Shown here in pieces: positions 36,001-46,879 of a DNA stretch of 64,000 nt. How positions within the stretch are numbered: the first letter of the stretch is position 1; the number at the start of each line of letters is the position of its first letter. The stretch is taken from assembly GCA_002914805.1 (NCBI GenBank), contig JXTB01000776.1, positions 69,397-133,396 on the forward strand, read 5' to 3'. Origin of the DNA: Parasponia andersonii. Lineage: Eukaryota; Streptophyta; Magnoliopsida; Rosales; Cannabaceae. Made by a program: the position numbers and the translations under genes. Below the pieces are notes generated by a model, which did not search any database, had not been told where the DNA came from, and worked only from the letters and a program-made list of their open reading frames with translations.

Positions 36001-36326
36001 CGCAGTCACACATGAAAAATCTGAAGTAGGTTAGGGTTGAGGCTGAAGTGTATATAGGGTTTTGTTCTTTTACTTTAGTTGTTTTAATATTTTTTGCTGA
36101 GATGAAAGGATATGTTTAAAATCAAAATTGGGGTTCTTAAAAATAAAGCCCAAATCTGATAAAAAAAAGGCCCTAATACTTAAAAAAATTGGGACAATAG
36201 CGTTGAGGCTTAAGCCTTAGTACCCACCTCATATGTGGAAGGTGTAAGCCTCCTAAAAACCCTTGAACTTAAGCCTTAAGACTAAATTTTTCCGCCTGCC
36301 TGAATTCTGCCTTTTTAAACCATGAT
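33053..36326 (-). mobile_element. hAT DNA transposon inserted in copia gag
   Basis: Flanked by a perfect 8-bp duplication TGTGACTA (33045-33052 and 36327-36334), as expected for hAT. The ends carry the inverted repeat GGTTTAAAAAGGC: left AGGTTTAAAAAGGC at 33053; right, on the minus strand from 36326, ATCATGGTTTAAAAAGGC. The right end has a few extra bases, so the left tip may have lost some. It encodes a broken transposase on the minus strand. Subterminal CTTAAG, GAGGTGT and AAGCCT words are mirrored between the ends. The exact target duplication suggests the insertion is younger than the copia host. Confidence 0.9.
33560..35660 (-). pseudogene. hAT transposase (BED finger, DUF659, hAT dimerisation)
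   Basis: Read on the minus strand from about 35660. A BED-type zinc-finger remnant (CGVKIMKDQLAYNRKNVALY, His replaced by Gln) leads into DIKKEIIDYLKKGAENRHLA. Next comes a conserved linker (VRVPMDRFIVNLDILEIKQ), then FNAARSHFLSMCRSIGSYDQ and the DUF659 part (FKLFDDVIEEVGEHLVVQVI with TDN). After TDN the frame jumps to RPVITRFAIAFLTLQSMHQV, so a block is missing. The C-terminal dimerisation domain starts near 33980 (LTCSSSRCERNWSTYNQVCT). It would cut and paste the element. Stops, shifts and the deletion make it inactive. Confidence 0.85.
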
Positions 36327-36334
36327 TGTGACTA

Positions 36335-37140
36335 GTGCTAAAATCGATGTGGAGAAGTTTGATGGTCGAAATAACTTCGGCTTGTGAAAATGCGAGGTGT
36401 TGGATATTTCGTGTCAATAAGATTAGGATATTACTTTAGAGGAGACGAAATCAAAGAAGATAGATGATAGAGAATGAGAGAGGATCAATTGTTAAGTTTG
36501 TAGTATGATTCGCTCATGTCTTTGTAGAGAATAGATGTATCCATTCATAAAGGGGACTTTTGTAAGTAAGCTATAGAAGACACTTGAGAACAAGTATATA
36601 AATAAGAGTAACGAGAATTGGCTATATTTGAATATGAGACTTATTCACCTCTAATTAAAGTCTGGTATGACTATTAGTGACCACATTAATACTTTTAACC
36701 AATTGATAGTAGATTTGTTAAATTTAGATAAAACGTTCAAAGATAATAATAAAACAATGTTACTGATTAGGTCCACTCCTAATAAGTTAGATTATCTCTG
36801 TATTACGTTGCTTTATGGAAAGGAAAATTTTTCCTTCGATGTAGTAAGTGTTGCATTGTATAATCATAAGATTCGGAAGAAAGATCAGAATGAGAATAAG
36901 GATATGCCAGCAGAATTGCTTACAGCAAGGGGACGTAGTCAAAGTCATAAGTAGGAGAAAAATGGTAGATCTCATTTGAAGGGTAGATATGGTAAGGATG
37001 AATGTGCCTTTTGTCGTGAGAAAAGGCATTGGAAGAAAGATTGTCTAAAGTTACAGAATAAAGGCAAGGCTGCTTCTGATTCATATATAGTTGAAGTTGA
37101 AGATGATGAGTTAAATTTTGCTCTTGTTAGTTAGTTATTG
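36335..37140 (+). pseudogene. Copia gag with zinc knuckle
   Basis: The reading starts left of the hAT element (ATG at 33036) and resumes at 36335 with KIDVEKFDGRNNFGL, the usual copia gag opening. Then MTISDHINTFNQLIVDLLNL (36667 on), the UBN2 gag core, and a complete Cys-x2-Cys-x4-His-x4-Cys knuckle (CAFCREKRHWKKDC, 37003-37044). Several stops lie before 36660 and one at about 36952. It packages RNA in intact elements. Confidence 0.8.
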
Positions 37141-38260
37141 ATGTCTCAATATGATGAGTGAATTTTAGATTTGGGTTACACTTACAATATGTGTCATTAC
37201 AAGGAGTGGTTCTTCAACTTTAAAGAGCTAAATGGTAGAGTTATTTATATGGGCAATGATGAATAATGTAAAATAACTAGGACATGTTTAATTCGATTAA
37301 AGAATCATAATGGATCAACTAGAGTTCTGACAGATATTTAGTATGTACCAAAATTGAAGAACAATCTCATCTCTTTGGGAGCTTTAGAATCTAAAGACTT
37401 CGCCATGTCTACACAAGATAGAATTTTGAAAGCCAGTTCAGGCACTTTAGTAATGATGAAAGGTACAAGACGAAATAACTTGTATTATTACAATAGTAGT
37501 ATAATTATTAGATTAATTGCTGCGGTTTCTGAGGATGATGAAGCTTTAGAATAACCAGGTTATGGCATATGCATTTGGGACATGCAAAAAACTTTCTTTA
37601 GTTTAGTGAAGCAAGGCTTACTAAAATGAGCGAAGACCTGCAAGTTAGACTTTTGTAAGCACTCCATTCTAGGAAATAAATAATAGTGAAGTTTGTCACA
37701 ACAATTTACAATATTGAGGGTATTCCGGATTATGTTCATTCAGATATGTAGAGATTTACTAAAACAACTTCTTTGGGATGTATGCATTATTTTGTTACTT
37801 TTGTCGATACTTTTCTAGAAGTAATGAAGACTAAGGATAATATACTCAAAGTTTTTCTTCAATAAAAAAAGATGATGGAGACTCAGCCAGCAGTTTAATC
37901 AAACGATTTCGATCAGATAATAATAGAGAATATATAAGTAATCCATTTTTGGGAGTTTGCTAGTCTAAAGATGTTGTGCATCACTTTACAGTCAGAAAAT
38001 CACCATAGCAGAATGCATGAATCGGACTTTGCTAGAGAAGGTTTGAAATATGTTGTCTAATGCTGGGTTGGACAAAGATTTTTGGACTGAGGTAATTATT
38101 TATGCGTGTCATCTCATTAATCGTCTATCATCGACTACAATTGGAGGAAAAATCCCTCTTGAGGTATGGTCTAGAAAACTTGTTAGTGATTATGATTGTT
38201 TACATATCTTTGGTTTCACTACCTATTATCATGTAAAATAATATAAGTTGGATCCAGGAG
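37141..38260 (+). pseudogene. Copia protease and integrase
   Basis: The protease region reads ILDLGYTYNMCHYKEWF (about 37159), where the active-site Asp-Ser-Gly is Asp-Leu-Gly. YVPKLKNNLISLGALESKD follows (37342 on). The pre-integrase His pair is seen as LWHMHLGHAKNFL after a frameshift near 37560. The integrase C-terminal part is MLSNAGLDKDFWTEVIIYAC (38050 on) with INRLSSTTIGGKIPLEVWS. The catalytic core between is badly broken. Confidence 0.75.
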
Positions 38261-38629
38261 CTAAGAAAGTATTATTCATAGGTGTTGACTCAAGTGTAAA
38301 GGGATACTGACTTTGGTATCTAAGTTCGAGGAAAATATTATTTAGCAAGGATATTACTTTTGATGAGTTTACCATGCTAAAAAAGGTAATACAAGACTAG
38401 TAAAAGACAATTAATATTCCACAGTAAGTGAAGCCTAGTTAGCAATAGGTCGAGTTTGAAAAAACGATAACAGTAGTCGCAGCTAATATAATTGAAAATA
38501 GTGGTGACACTCCATTGGCAGAGGAGGACACTAAAGATGAAAAAGAGGTTCGACTCAAGAGCCTCAACAATAGTAACAATCAATTACACATAATAGGTCA
38601 AGATGCGAAATTCACAAACTTATTCGATT

Positions 38630-40200
38630 TATTGAAATGGTGGGCTATGCATTTCCTATTGTAAATGATGATGTTCCTTCCACGTGCAAAGATATAGTCA
38701 AAAGTTCAGAAATTGAACAGTGGAAGAAAGCAATAGAGGAAGAAATGTAATCTCTTCATAAGATTGAAATTTGGGAGCTAGCTTAACTACTGAAGAATAA
38801 GAAGGCAATTGGGTACGAATAGGTATATGAAAGAAAGATTTCCAAATAAGAATGATGTATGCTTCAAGGTAAGATTGGTAGCAAAAAGCTATGCTTACTT
38901 GGAAGGAATTGATTTTAATGAGGTATTTTCTCAAGTTGTTAAATATTCCTCTATTAGAATTTTATTAGCTTTGATAGTACAGTTGGATCTTGAACTAGTT
39001 CAATTTTGATATGAAAATTGCATTTCTACATAGTGATTTGGAATAGAAATTCTATATGTCTCAGCCAAAATGATTCAAAGTTGCTGGAAAAGAAAATTAG
39101 ATTTGTAAATTGAAAAGATCTATGGGTTGAAATCATCGCCAAGGTAGTGGTATAAGTGATTTGATCTGCTCATAATGGATCAGAAGTACATAAGAAGCAA
39201 GTTCAATAATTGTATATATTTTTGCAGGTTACAAAATGGGTCTTTTATTTATCTACTAGTGTATGTTGATAATATATTGATACCTTCAAAGAATTAAGAA
39301 GAAATTGAGAAGTTGGAGGTTAGTAGAGATAAAGAGAGAAGCAAGGTTAGTTTGACTCAGAAGTAATATCTGAAGAATATATTATTGCGTTTTGATATGA
39401 CTGAACAATCAAAACCTGTTAGTACACCACTTGCTCTTCATTTCAAACTTAGTGTATCTTTGTCTCTAAGTACAAATGTAGAGTGAGAATATATGTCATA
39501 AGTTCTGTATTCAAATGTAGTTAGTATCTTGATATATACGATGGTATATACAAGACTTAACATTTCATATGTAGTTGGAATTGTGAGCAGGTATATGTAT
39601 GATCCAAGTAAAGATTATCAGTAAGCTACAAAATAGATTCTATAGTATTTATTGAAGACTGCAGATGTTGGTTTAGCTTTTGAGTATGATAATATACTTA
39701 ATCAGTATGTAGTTGGTTATGTTGATTCCGATTATGCTAGTGATTTGGATAAATATCGATCAACCATTGGATTCATATTTGTAATAGCACCAATCATTTA
39801 GAAGTCTACTTTGCAGTCTATAATTACTTTATCTACTACAAAGGTATAGTATATGACAGTTACAAAGACTATGAAGGAAACTATTTGATTACAAGGAGTA
39901 CTAGAAAAGCTAAGAGGTGTTCTGGAACATGTTTGTATTTATTCTGATAGTCAGAGTGTCATTCACTTAGCAAAGAATTTAGTATACCATGTACATACGA
40001 AACATATTGACGTCTAACATCACTTTGTGTGGGAGATTATCGACGAAGAAAAAATATTATTTTAGAAGATTAGGACTACTCAGAATCCTGTAGATATTCT
40101 GACCAAGAAGATGATATCAATCAAGATCAATCATTGTTGAATTTGATCAATATCCTGCAAGTTGATGGTGCCTTTAGGCGCATAAAGTGGCATTGCTATA
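38630..40200 (+). pseudogene. Copia reverse transcriptase and RNase H
   Basis: RVT_2 motifs: KWKKAIEEEM near 38718, then FKVRLVAKSYAYLEGIDFNE with VFSQVVKYSSIRILLALIVQ (38866-38985). The polymerase active site region near 39255 is readable as VYVDNI, with the second Asp replaced by Asn. RNase H: DSDYASDLDKYRSTIGFIF near 39726 and ICIYSDSQSVIHLAKN near 39931. Many stops are present. In intact elements this makes the DNA copy. Confidence 0.75.
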
Positions 40201-40264
40201 TTAGATAGAGGGTATGGAAGCGAAGAAATTTGGGTAGGATCAGCTAATTCGGCAAGGTGAAGAT

Positions 40265-40652
40265 TGTTAGAATTTGGCTTATTATTTTTGTAGTTGTTTT
40301 GTACTTTGTTCTATATTGCTTATGTATAAATATTTTGGGTCTACAATTGGTTATAAATAAAGCTTACTGCAATTGGTTTTAATCATCCAAAAATTAGTTC
40401 TCTATTGATAAAGATTTTATTCCTAAGAATTTCTATAGTTTTATTTTTACTCTTCTTCCTATTTATTTTTGGGTTTTTCCCATCATAAGCTCATATTTTG
40501 CATTTCCCCGACTATGTAGGTAACCTTGCTAAATTTTGTATTATATTTTTATTTTTATATTTGATATTTTCGGCGCATATTCTATTTTAGGTAGTAATAG
40601 TTAGTTAATAGTTTATATTTAAAATTAATTTAATATTAAATATAAACATTTT
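40265..40652 (+). repeat. Copia 3' LTR, truncated
   Basis: Starts TGTTAGAATTTGGCTTATTA after a purine-rich GGCAAGGTGAAGAT tract. It lacks the last ~25 bases found in the 5' LTR and ends at a single N (40653) followed by about 19 A. Confidence 0.8.
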
Positions 40653-40672
40653 NAAAAAAAAAAAAAAAAAAA

Positions 40673-41797
40673 ACCTTAATGAAAGCGCGCCTGCTAGTTT
40701 GTTTGTTTATATTTTTTTTAAAAGGAAAAAACATAACGAAGGTGGGTCTGTTTGTTTGTTTATTTTTTTTTTTAGGATATTCTGAAAAACGAATGAATAA
40801 ATTTGAAGAAAAACGAACCGGTTATAGCAGGCGCAAATGCCGTCATTTTCGTTTTTCTTGTGGGCGTCGTCCTGATGGGCTGTTGTGCGCCGAAGCAGAG
40901 AGCGCGAGGCAGAGACAAGGGCGTTGAAACACAAAACGACAACAAAATAAAATAAAAACATCACCTAGCAAAACACGACACCAAGTGCCAAAAGCAAATT
41001 GACATCACCTCGAGAAAACTACAATAAAATATAAATCGGCTTCTACGGCAAAACCGACAAGAAATAAACGACTATAAATGCTAAAGGATACCAACTAAAA
41101 GTGAAAACCTCAAGAAACGACATTCCGATAAGCATATCACTGGAAAACGGACATTAAAATTGACCCTAGAAACTGACGTTACAGTAAAATGACATATCGT
41201 TAATTATTTAGAAAGTTTTACGTGGTTAGTTCTAACAAAACAACATGACATCATTCACGTTGTTTTATACAAATTACACGTCGATTTTTCACCTTTTTTT
41301 TTATTTGCTATCAATCCGAAGATTTTGCAACCGATTAGAAATTTTGCCAAGTCGTTCCTGAAAATGACATGTTGTTTTTAGCATACAGTTAACAATGTAA
41401 AAATAACGTAAAAAATTATTTAATATTGTAAAACATAGCAAGGGAAAATAAGGACGAACATTACGAAGAATTACATTATCTTTTTGTCTAATTCACTAAA
41501 GATTAATAGGTTAGTGAATTATCCACGCCTTATCTTTCTTTAATCCTTAAAACAAGTCAGATTTAGGATTCAAGAATTCAACATTTGATTATACGCTAAT
41601 GGGTTTATACAATTAATGGAATTCCTTTTAGGAGGAAATTAAAAACTTTGATCGTCGTATTCACTCTTGCAATTGCAAACGTCAAAGTTGTCACTTAATT
41701 TCATTGAAAGGCACGTCACTGTACACAAAAAGATAGTAGTTTTCAGTAGAAAAAACCAACAATTTTAGACCACTAAAAAAGTGAAACGATAATAATA
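40673..41797. repeat. DLH-array flank repeat, copy B, with empty site for the 58433 solo LTR
   Basis: 40860-41200 shares word order with 55940-56250 and 10858-11186. 41240-41400 (CACGTCGATTTTTC, CAACCGATTAGAA, TCCTGAAAATGACA) matches 57860-57990. 41540-41790 (AAACAAGTCAGATTTAGGAT, GGCACGTCACTGTACACAAA, AGTAGTTTTCAGTAG) matches 58275-58430 plus 59083-59130. This is therefore the upstream region of DLH2, separated from the gene by Gypsy-2. Short frames at 40679-40964 are not convincing genes. Confidence 0.7.
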
Positions 41798-41802
41798 ATA
41801 AT

Positions 41803-42398
41803 TGTTGTGCAGTCTAAAACTTATATGTTGGTCAATACCAAAAAGAGAAAGTTAGTGATCAAGTTGGACGCGTCAGATCGCATGTCGCATTGGAATTTTT
41901 TTGATCAAAGTGCGACCTCTTCCGAATAAGTTAAGTGCGACCAGTATGAAAATGAAACTAAATCAAGATTCATCAAACGGATAATCTACAAAAAAAGGGA
42001 AACAAGTTTCTGAATGGAGGTCGATCAATCATTCCATTTAAGTTATTACCCAATTATATTACTACTCTAATTATATTTTCTAATTACACACTTACCCGTT
42101 TTCACAATTGGGAAACATTGAGCCACCCTCACCTATATAAGGGAAGCTCAGTGTTGCTATAAAAGACTTCTGGCTACACTGTATCTCTCTTTCTGGACTC
42201 TCTAATCTTGAGACTTAACAAAACTCTTGTAATTCCTCAGAAAATAGTAAAGAACAGTGGACGTAAGCTCATCTTTTTTGGGGTGAACCACTATAAAATT
42301 CTAGTCTTTTTATTTATTTTGATTTAATCAACCTTTTTCACACACAATTTATATCTTGCGATTTTCTAAATTCATTGTTGACAAAACCTCCGTCAACA
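41803..42398 (+). repeat. Gypsy-2 5' LTR
   Basis: TGTTGTGCAGTCTAAAAC ... CCTCCGTCAACA; TATA box (TATATAA) at 42134-42140. Short terminal inverted repeat TGTTG/CAACA. Confidence 0.93.
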
Positions 42399-42418
42399 AT
42401 TGGCACTAGAAGGAGGGC
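42399..42418 (+). promoter_or_regulatory. Gypsy-2 primer-binding region
   Basis: ATTGGCACTAGAAGGAGGGC directly after the LTR fits the TTGGCGC(C/T)AGAAGGAGGG-type motif of plant gypsy elements. The priming tRNA was not identified. Confidence 0.6.
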
Positions 42419-42457
42419 TATTCCAGCAAAAAAGTTTGTCAATTTCACTTCTCAACA

Positions 42458-44125
42458 ATGGCAAACACCAGAGACATTATCAAAAACACCGGAACTAGTC
42501 AAAACCAACCCCAAAGCACTGCTACTGCACATGTAGATCTTACTTAGGATCAGTCTGTCGTGACCATACAAAATAATATTGTCTGGAGACATGATCACAT
42601 AGAGGAGGCACTAGTGAACCTTCAACAAATCACTAATCAGATTAATGATTCTCTACGATGACTTGCTGAGAGATAGATGGTGACTCCTTCACAGCATGAA
42701 CGTCCTGCTCAACTACCTGAGAGAGGAATTTATATCCTAGAGACAGGGAACTGCGACCAACACAGAGCCCAGTAGGAGCGTCATAGAGATCGCACCTCTA
42801 AGGGAAAAGATAAGGTCGCAGACTTGCCTCCGGAATCTGGTATTGAGAGTTCGAGCACTGATCGTGATCGTGGACAATCTTCTTGGAGAGCAACCGTCAA
42901 TTATGATTGTCTAAACAACGAGCAAAAACGTCAATCGAGAAGTGTTTTTGAAAGGATTAGTAGGGAGTCGAAACAGAATCCTACAAACTTGAAACAACAC
43001 CTAGAATAGTGACGTAGTCATGAGTGATCCACATCGTATTAAAAGGACTAAAGAACTATTACATTTGAATCCTTACAAAGGTCGCAGTAGACCCTGCCTG
43101 ACCAACCTGCTTTATATCGTGTTAATGAACAAAGGCCACCCTTGTCATCAGTAAGAGATAATGCTCTCCCTCTGAACGTCGATATTCATAATTTGAGGAA
43201 TGCATTCGATGTACTTGCTGGCTGGGACGATGAGCTCACTGATAGGTATCATCAATTACCATTCAACGAGGAAGTTTGAGCTATTGCCTTACCTGCTAGA
43301 TTCAAACTTCCCACCATAAACACTTTTGATGGAAAAATTGATCCACAGGATCATATGGATCACTTCAGCTGATGGAACTCCATTGTGTCGATGATCTTGC
43401 ATGTTGCAGATGTTTTGCCGTAACTCTCACAGGAGCAGCGAAGAAGTGGTTTTGAGGATTTAAGTTTAGGCCGCAAAGAATTTTACTGTTCAACTTGTCA
43501 GTCTATCTGCTATTCGGCAAGGTCCAGAGGAAACTCTACGATCTTACCTCAACCGCTTTACTTCAGAGTTGGCAAAGGTCAACAACCCACCTGAAGGAGG
43601 AGTTTTAATTCTAATGATAGTTGGGGTACGACCAGAGACTAAACTCTGGGAAGAGTTACTTGAGCGAGAATGCAGAACCCTTAAAGACTTCTATTGAAGA
43701 GTTGATCGGCATCTGAGGGTAGAATCTTCATACGAGAATCTTCATAAGATGAAGAAAGGAGGAAAAGATGCTGCTAAAGATGCGACTACGACCAACAATA
43801 ATAATAATAATAAGTCAAACAAAATAAGTAATGAACAATCAACTGAGATGTAGCCCAAACAGAAAAAGTAGGAGATTCCAAGAGCTCCTATGAGATTCAA
43901 CAACTATACTGAACTGAACACACCCATAGATCATATCTATGCAGTCACAAACCAGCATGAGCAATATCATCAACCAGAACAGATAAAATGGGATAGAGCG
44001 AGACTTGTTCCCAACAAGTTCTGTCGGTATCACAATGACATTGGATATGATACCAATAACTACTATGGCTTGAAGGATGAAATTGAAAGATTAGTTAAAG
44101 AAGGGGGGCTGTGGTAGTACAACAG
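42458..44125 (+). pseudogene. Gypsy-2 gag
   Basis: The start at 42458 (MANTRDIIKNTGTSQN) is followed by a charged N-terminal part with several stops (42824-43009 is a clean stretch ending NLKQHLE). The gag core is near 43290 (LPARFKLPTINTFDGKIDPQ, then DHMDHF) but frames shift after 43370. The zinc-binding block near 44020 reads FCRYHNDIGYDTNNYYGLKD: the usual Gly-His is Gly-Tyr and the last Cys is Tyr, both explained by single transitions. Not functional. Confidence 0.75.
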
Positions 44126-44419
44126 AACAATGAAAGGTGAGAAGAAAAATGACAACGACCTCTAGAAATTCAACACGAAGTGTGAACTATTTTTGGAGGA
44201 TCGCATGTTGGTGGAGATTCGAAGAAGATGCAAGATAGGTATGCACGAGAAACTCAACAGTAGCCATTGACCAATGTCATGCATCTTAAATAGCGACTAC
44301 GAAAGCTTCAATAGGTACCAGATATGGATATTATCTTCACGGAGCAGGATGCGAGGGAGGTTCATTGCCTATATAACGATGCATTGGTCATAAAGATCAA
44401 CTGTGGAAGCACGCAACTA

Positions 44420-44760
44420 TGGTGAGTATTGGTCGATAATAGAAGGGTTGTCGACATCCTGTACTATGATGCCTTCAAGAATATAAGATTGAGTGAAGGC
44501 GACCTAAAGCTCGTTGTCACTCCACTCTACGGATTTACTGGTAACAGCATAATGCCTAAGGGCATGATTGAGTTAATGGTCAACGTTGGAACTTATCCTA
44601 GGGTTTCAACAGTAATGACCCAATTCTTAGTTGTAGATTGTCCCTCTGCATTCAATGATATACTAGGAAGACCAACATTGAGGGAATTTCGAGTAGTTAC
44701 TTCAATCTACCACCTCACTCTGAAGTTCCCGACTCAACATGGAGTAGGCGAAGTGTGAAG
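44420..44760 (+). pseudogene. Gypsy-2 aspartic protease
   Basis: The open frame 44429-44758 reads VDNRRVVDILYYDAFKNIRL, LYGFTGNSIMPKGMIELMVN, and FLVVDCPSAFNDILGRPTLR, the fold order of gypsy retropepsins. The catalytic Asp-Thr/Ser-Gly is Asp-Asn-Arg, so it is inactive although the frame is open. Confidence 0.75.
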
Positions 44761-44959
44761 CAACCAATATGACATGCAGACTTGTTATAATAATTCTTTA
44801 AAGCTGGCAGCAAAAGATGTGACACATCACACAATGATGGTCTAGCTACAAGATAAAGCATCAGGTGAAGCGTCAAGGGAAGCATCAGGCGAAGCGTCAA
44901 TCAAAGACCTCGACCTTCGAGAAATTGATGGAGAGGTCAAGACTGGACATATAGATGAC

Positions 44960-46420
44960 TTGGAAGATTTGTCAATTGACAGGTCTTCGAAGGTCCTAAA
45001 AATCAGAGCGAAGCTTCAAGAACCCATGCGAGCTTCATTGGTTTCTTTTCTAAAATCAAACTTGGATATCTTTGCATCGCAATATTTAGATATGGTGGGG
45101 ATTAATCCGAATAGTATGTGCCATCGCCTTAATATAGATACAGCAAAGAAGCCTGTATGACAGAAAAGAAGAGCCATGAATCCAGAACGCTACGTCGCAT
45201 TGAAAGAAGATGTAGAGAAATTGCTCGAAATTGGATTCATCAGAGAATATGTTTACCTGAACTGGCTTACAAACCCAGTTTTGGCAAAGAAACCTAACGG
45301 AAAGTGTAGATTTTGCATCGATTTCATCGAGCTCAACAAAGCATGCCCGAAGGATAGTTTTCCCTTTCTAAAAATCAACCAACTTGTAGATGCGATGTCG
45401 GGGCATGAACTCTTAAGCTTTATGGACGCGTATTTTGGATACAATCAAATCCCTATGTACGAGCTAGAAGAAGAGCATACCTCATTTATCACTGATCGAG
45501 GATTGTACTGTTACAAGAAAATGCACTTTAGACTCATCAACACAGGAGCAACTTATCAACATCTTTTTAATATGATGTTTGCAAAACAAATTGACAAAAA
45601 AATGGAAGTATATATTGATGACATGTTGGTAAAGTCGAAGAAATCTGAAAATCACGTCGAGCACCTTGATGAGATGAAGCTGAACCCCCAGAAGTGGGCA
45701 TTCGGAGTAGGATCCAAAACATTCCTGGGGTTCATGGTCAATCAGTGAGGCATCAAAGCTAACCCTCAGAAGATATAAGCACTTATTGATATACATTCCC
45801 CTCACAAACCCAAAGATGTGCAGAGCCTGGCGGGAAGAATGGCTGCACTGAGTTGATTTGTATCTAGGTCAACCAATAAATGCCAACTGTTCTTCGAAGT
45901 ATTGAAGGGTTCGAAGAGGTTCGAGTGGACGGAAGAATATGAGCAGACATTTTAAGAATTAAAAACACACTTGGGTTCTCCTCCACTTTTGTCGAAACTA
46001 AACCCGGGGGAAGAGTTATACTTGTATCTCGCCATTTCCAAATATGCGACAAGTGCTGCGTTAATTCAAGAAGAAGAAAAAGTACAGTGACCTATATATT
46101 ACGTAAGAAAAAATTACTTGATGCCGAAATGAGATATCCAGAGATGGAAAAGTTGGAATTAGCATTCATCGTCGTATCCAGGAAGCTTCAACCTTATTTT
46201 CATGTACACTCCATCAAAGTTTTCACGAATTTTCCATTAAAGCAGGTTTTGCAAAAACCTGAGGCTTTAGGACGACTACTTAAGTAGGCCGTTGAGTTGA
46301 GTCAATTTGACATCAATGTTCAACTTCTCACTTGGATTAAAGGTCAAGCTCTCACAGATTTTATTGCAGAGTTCACATATGATGTCAATATTCCCACAGA
46401 AGTAATTGAAAAACCTGCTA
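44960..46420 (+). pseudogene. Gypsy-2 reverse transcriptase and RNase H
   Basis: N-terminal connector (MVGINPNSMCHRLNID), then a 190-residue clean frame 45176-45748 with fingers ([13 protein letters not shown]), [33 protein letters not shown] and the active site YIDD at 45611-45622. After HVEHLDE the frame jumps to [12 protein letters not shown]: about 8-10 residues expected there are missing, and the usual Cys before AFGV is Trp. RNase H follows (PIYYVRKKLLDAEMRYPEME, 46090 on). Stops at about 45746, 45778, 45857, 45953 and 46088. Confidence 0.88.
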
Positions 46421-46429
46421 TAGATTAAT

Positions 46430-46850
46430 CAAGATTATGGAAACTTTACGTCGATGGATCATCGAACGAGAATAGAGCCAGTGCGAGCTTAGTGCTAATT
46501 AGTTCTGAAGGGCATAATATTCATTGTGCACTTTGCTTCAAATTTTCAGTGTCGAATAATGAGGCAGAATATGAAGCACTGATAGCTGGGCTGAAGCTCA
46601 CATAAGAAATGAAGGCCGAGATGATTGAGGTATACAGTGATTCCCAATTGGTCGTTTGTCAAGTGATCGGTGATTGTCAAGCAAGAGAAGAAAGAATGAT
46701 GGCCTACTTATAGGAGGTACAACGACTGTTCTCGACATTTACAGCTTATAGTATTCAACTTCTTCCTCACATTAAGAATACTTAGGCAGATGCTCTAGCT
46801 AAGCTCGCTTCAACGAAAGATGCAAAATTATTAAAGGTAGTTCCTGTCGA
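46430..46850 (+). pseudogene. Gypsy-2 second RNase H (Tat-type)
   Basis: WKLYVDGSSNENRASASLVL at 46439, SVSNNEAEYEALIAGLKLT near 46548 and MIEVYSDSQLVVCQVIGDCQ near 46621 give the Asp, Glu and Asp positions. Stops follow LKLT and MMAYL. The Gly-rich turn after the first Asp is altered. Confidence 0.85.
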
Positions 46851-46879
46851 ATTTCTTACGAAATCAAGTATCGAAGTAG

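Larger units (their letters stand above)
32514..40652 (+). mobile_element. Decayed Ty1/copia retrotransposon
   Basis: The 5' LTR is 32514-32938 (TGTTAGAATTTGG ... GCTGCACA). The 3' LTR begins at 40265 (TGTTAGAATTTGGC) and is cut short at 40652, next to a single N and a run of A. A primer-binding site follows the 5' LTR. The internal order gag, protease, integrase, reverse transcriptase, RNase H marks copia. All frames are broken. A complete hAT element splits gag. Because the 3' LTR end is missing, no target duplication can be read. Confidence 0.85.

Noticed and set aside
43839..44033. Minus-strand hydrophobic 64-residue frame inside Gypsy-2 gag
   Set aside because: It is the shadow of the plus-strand gag frame, which carries the recognisable zinc-binding block.
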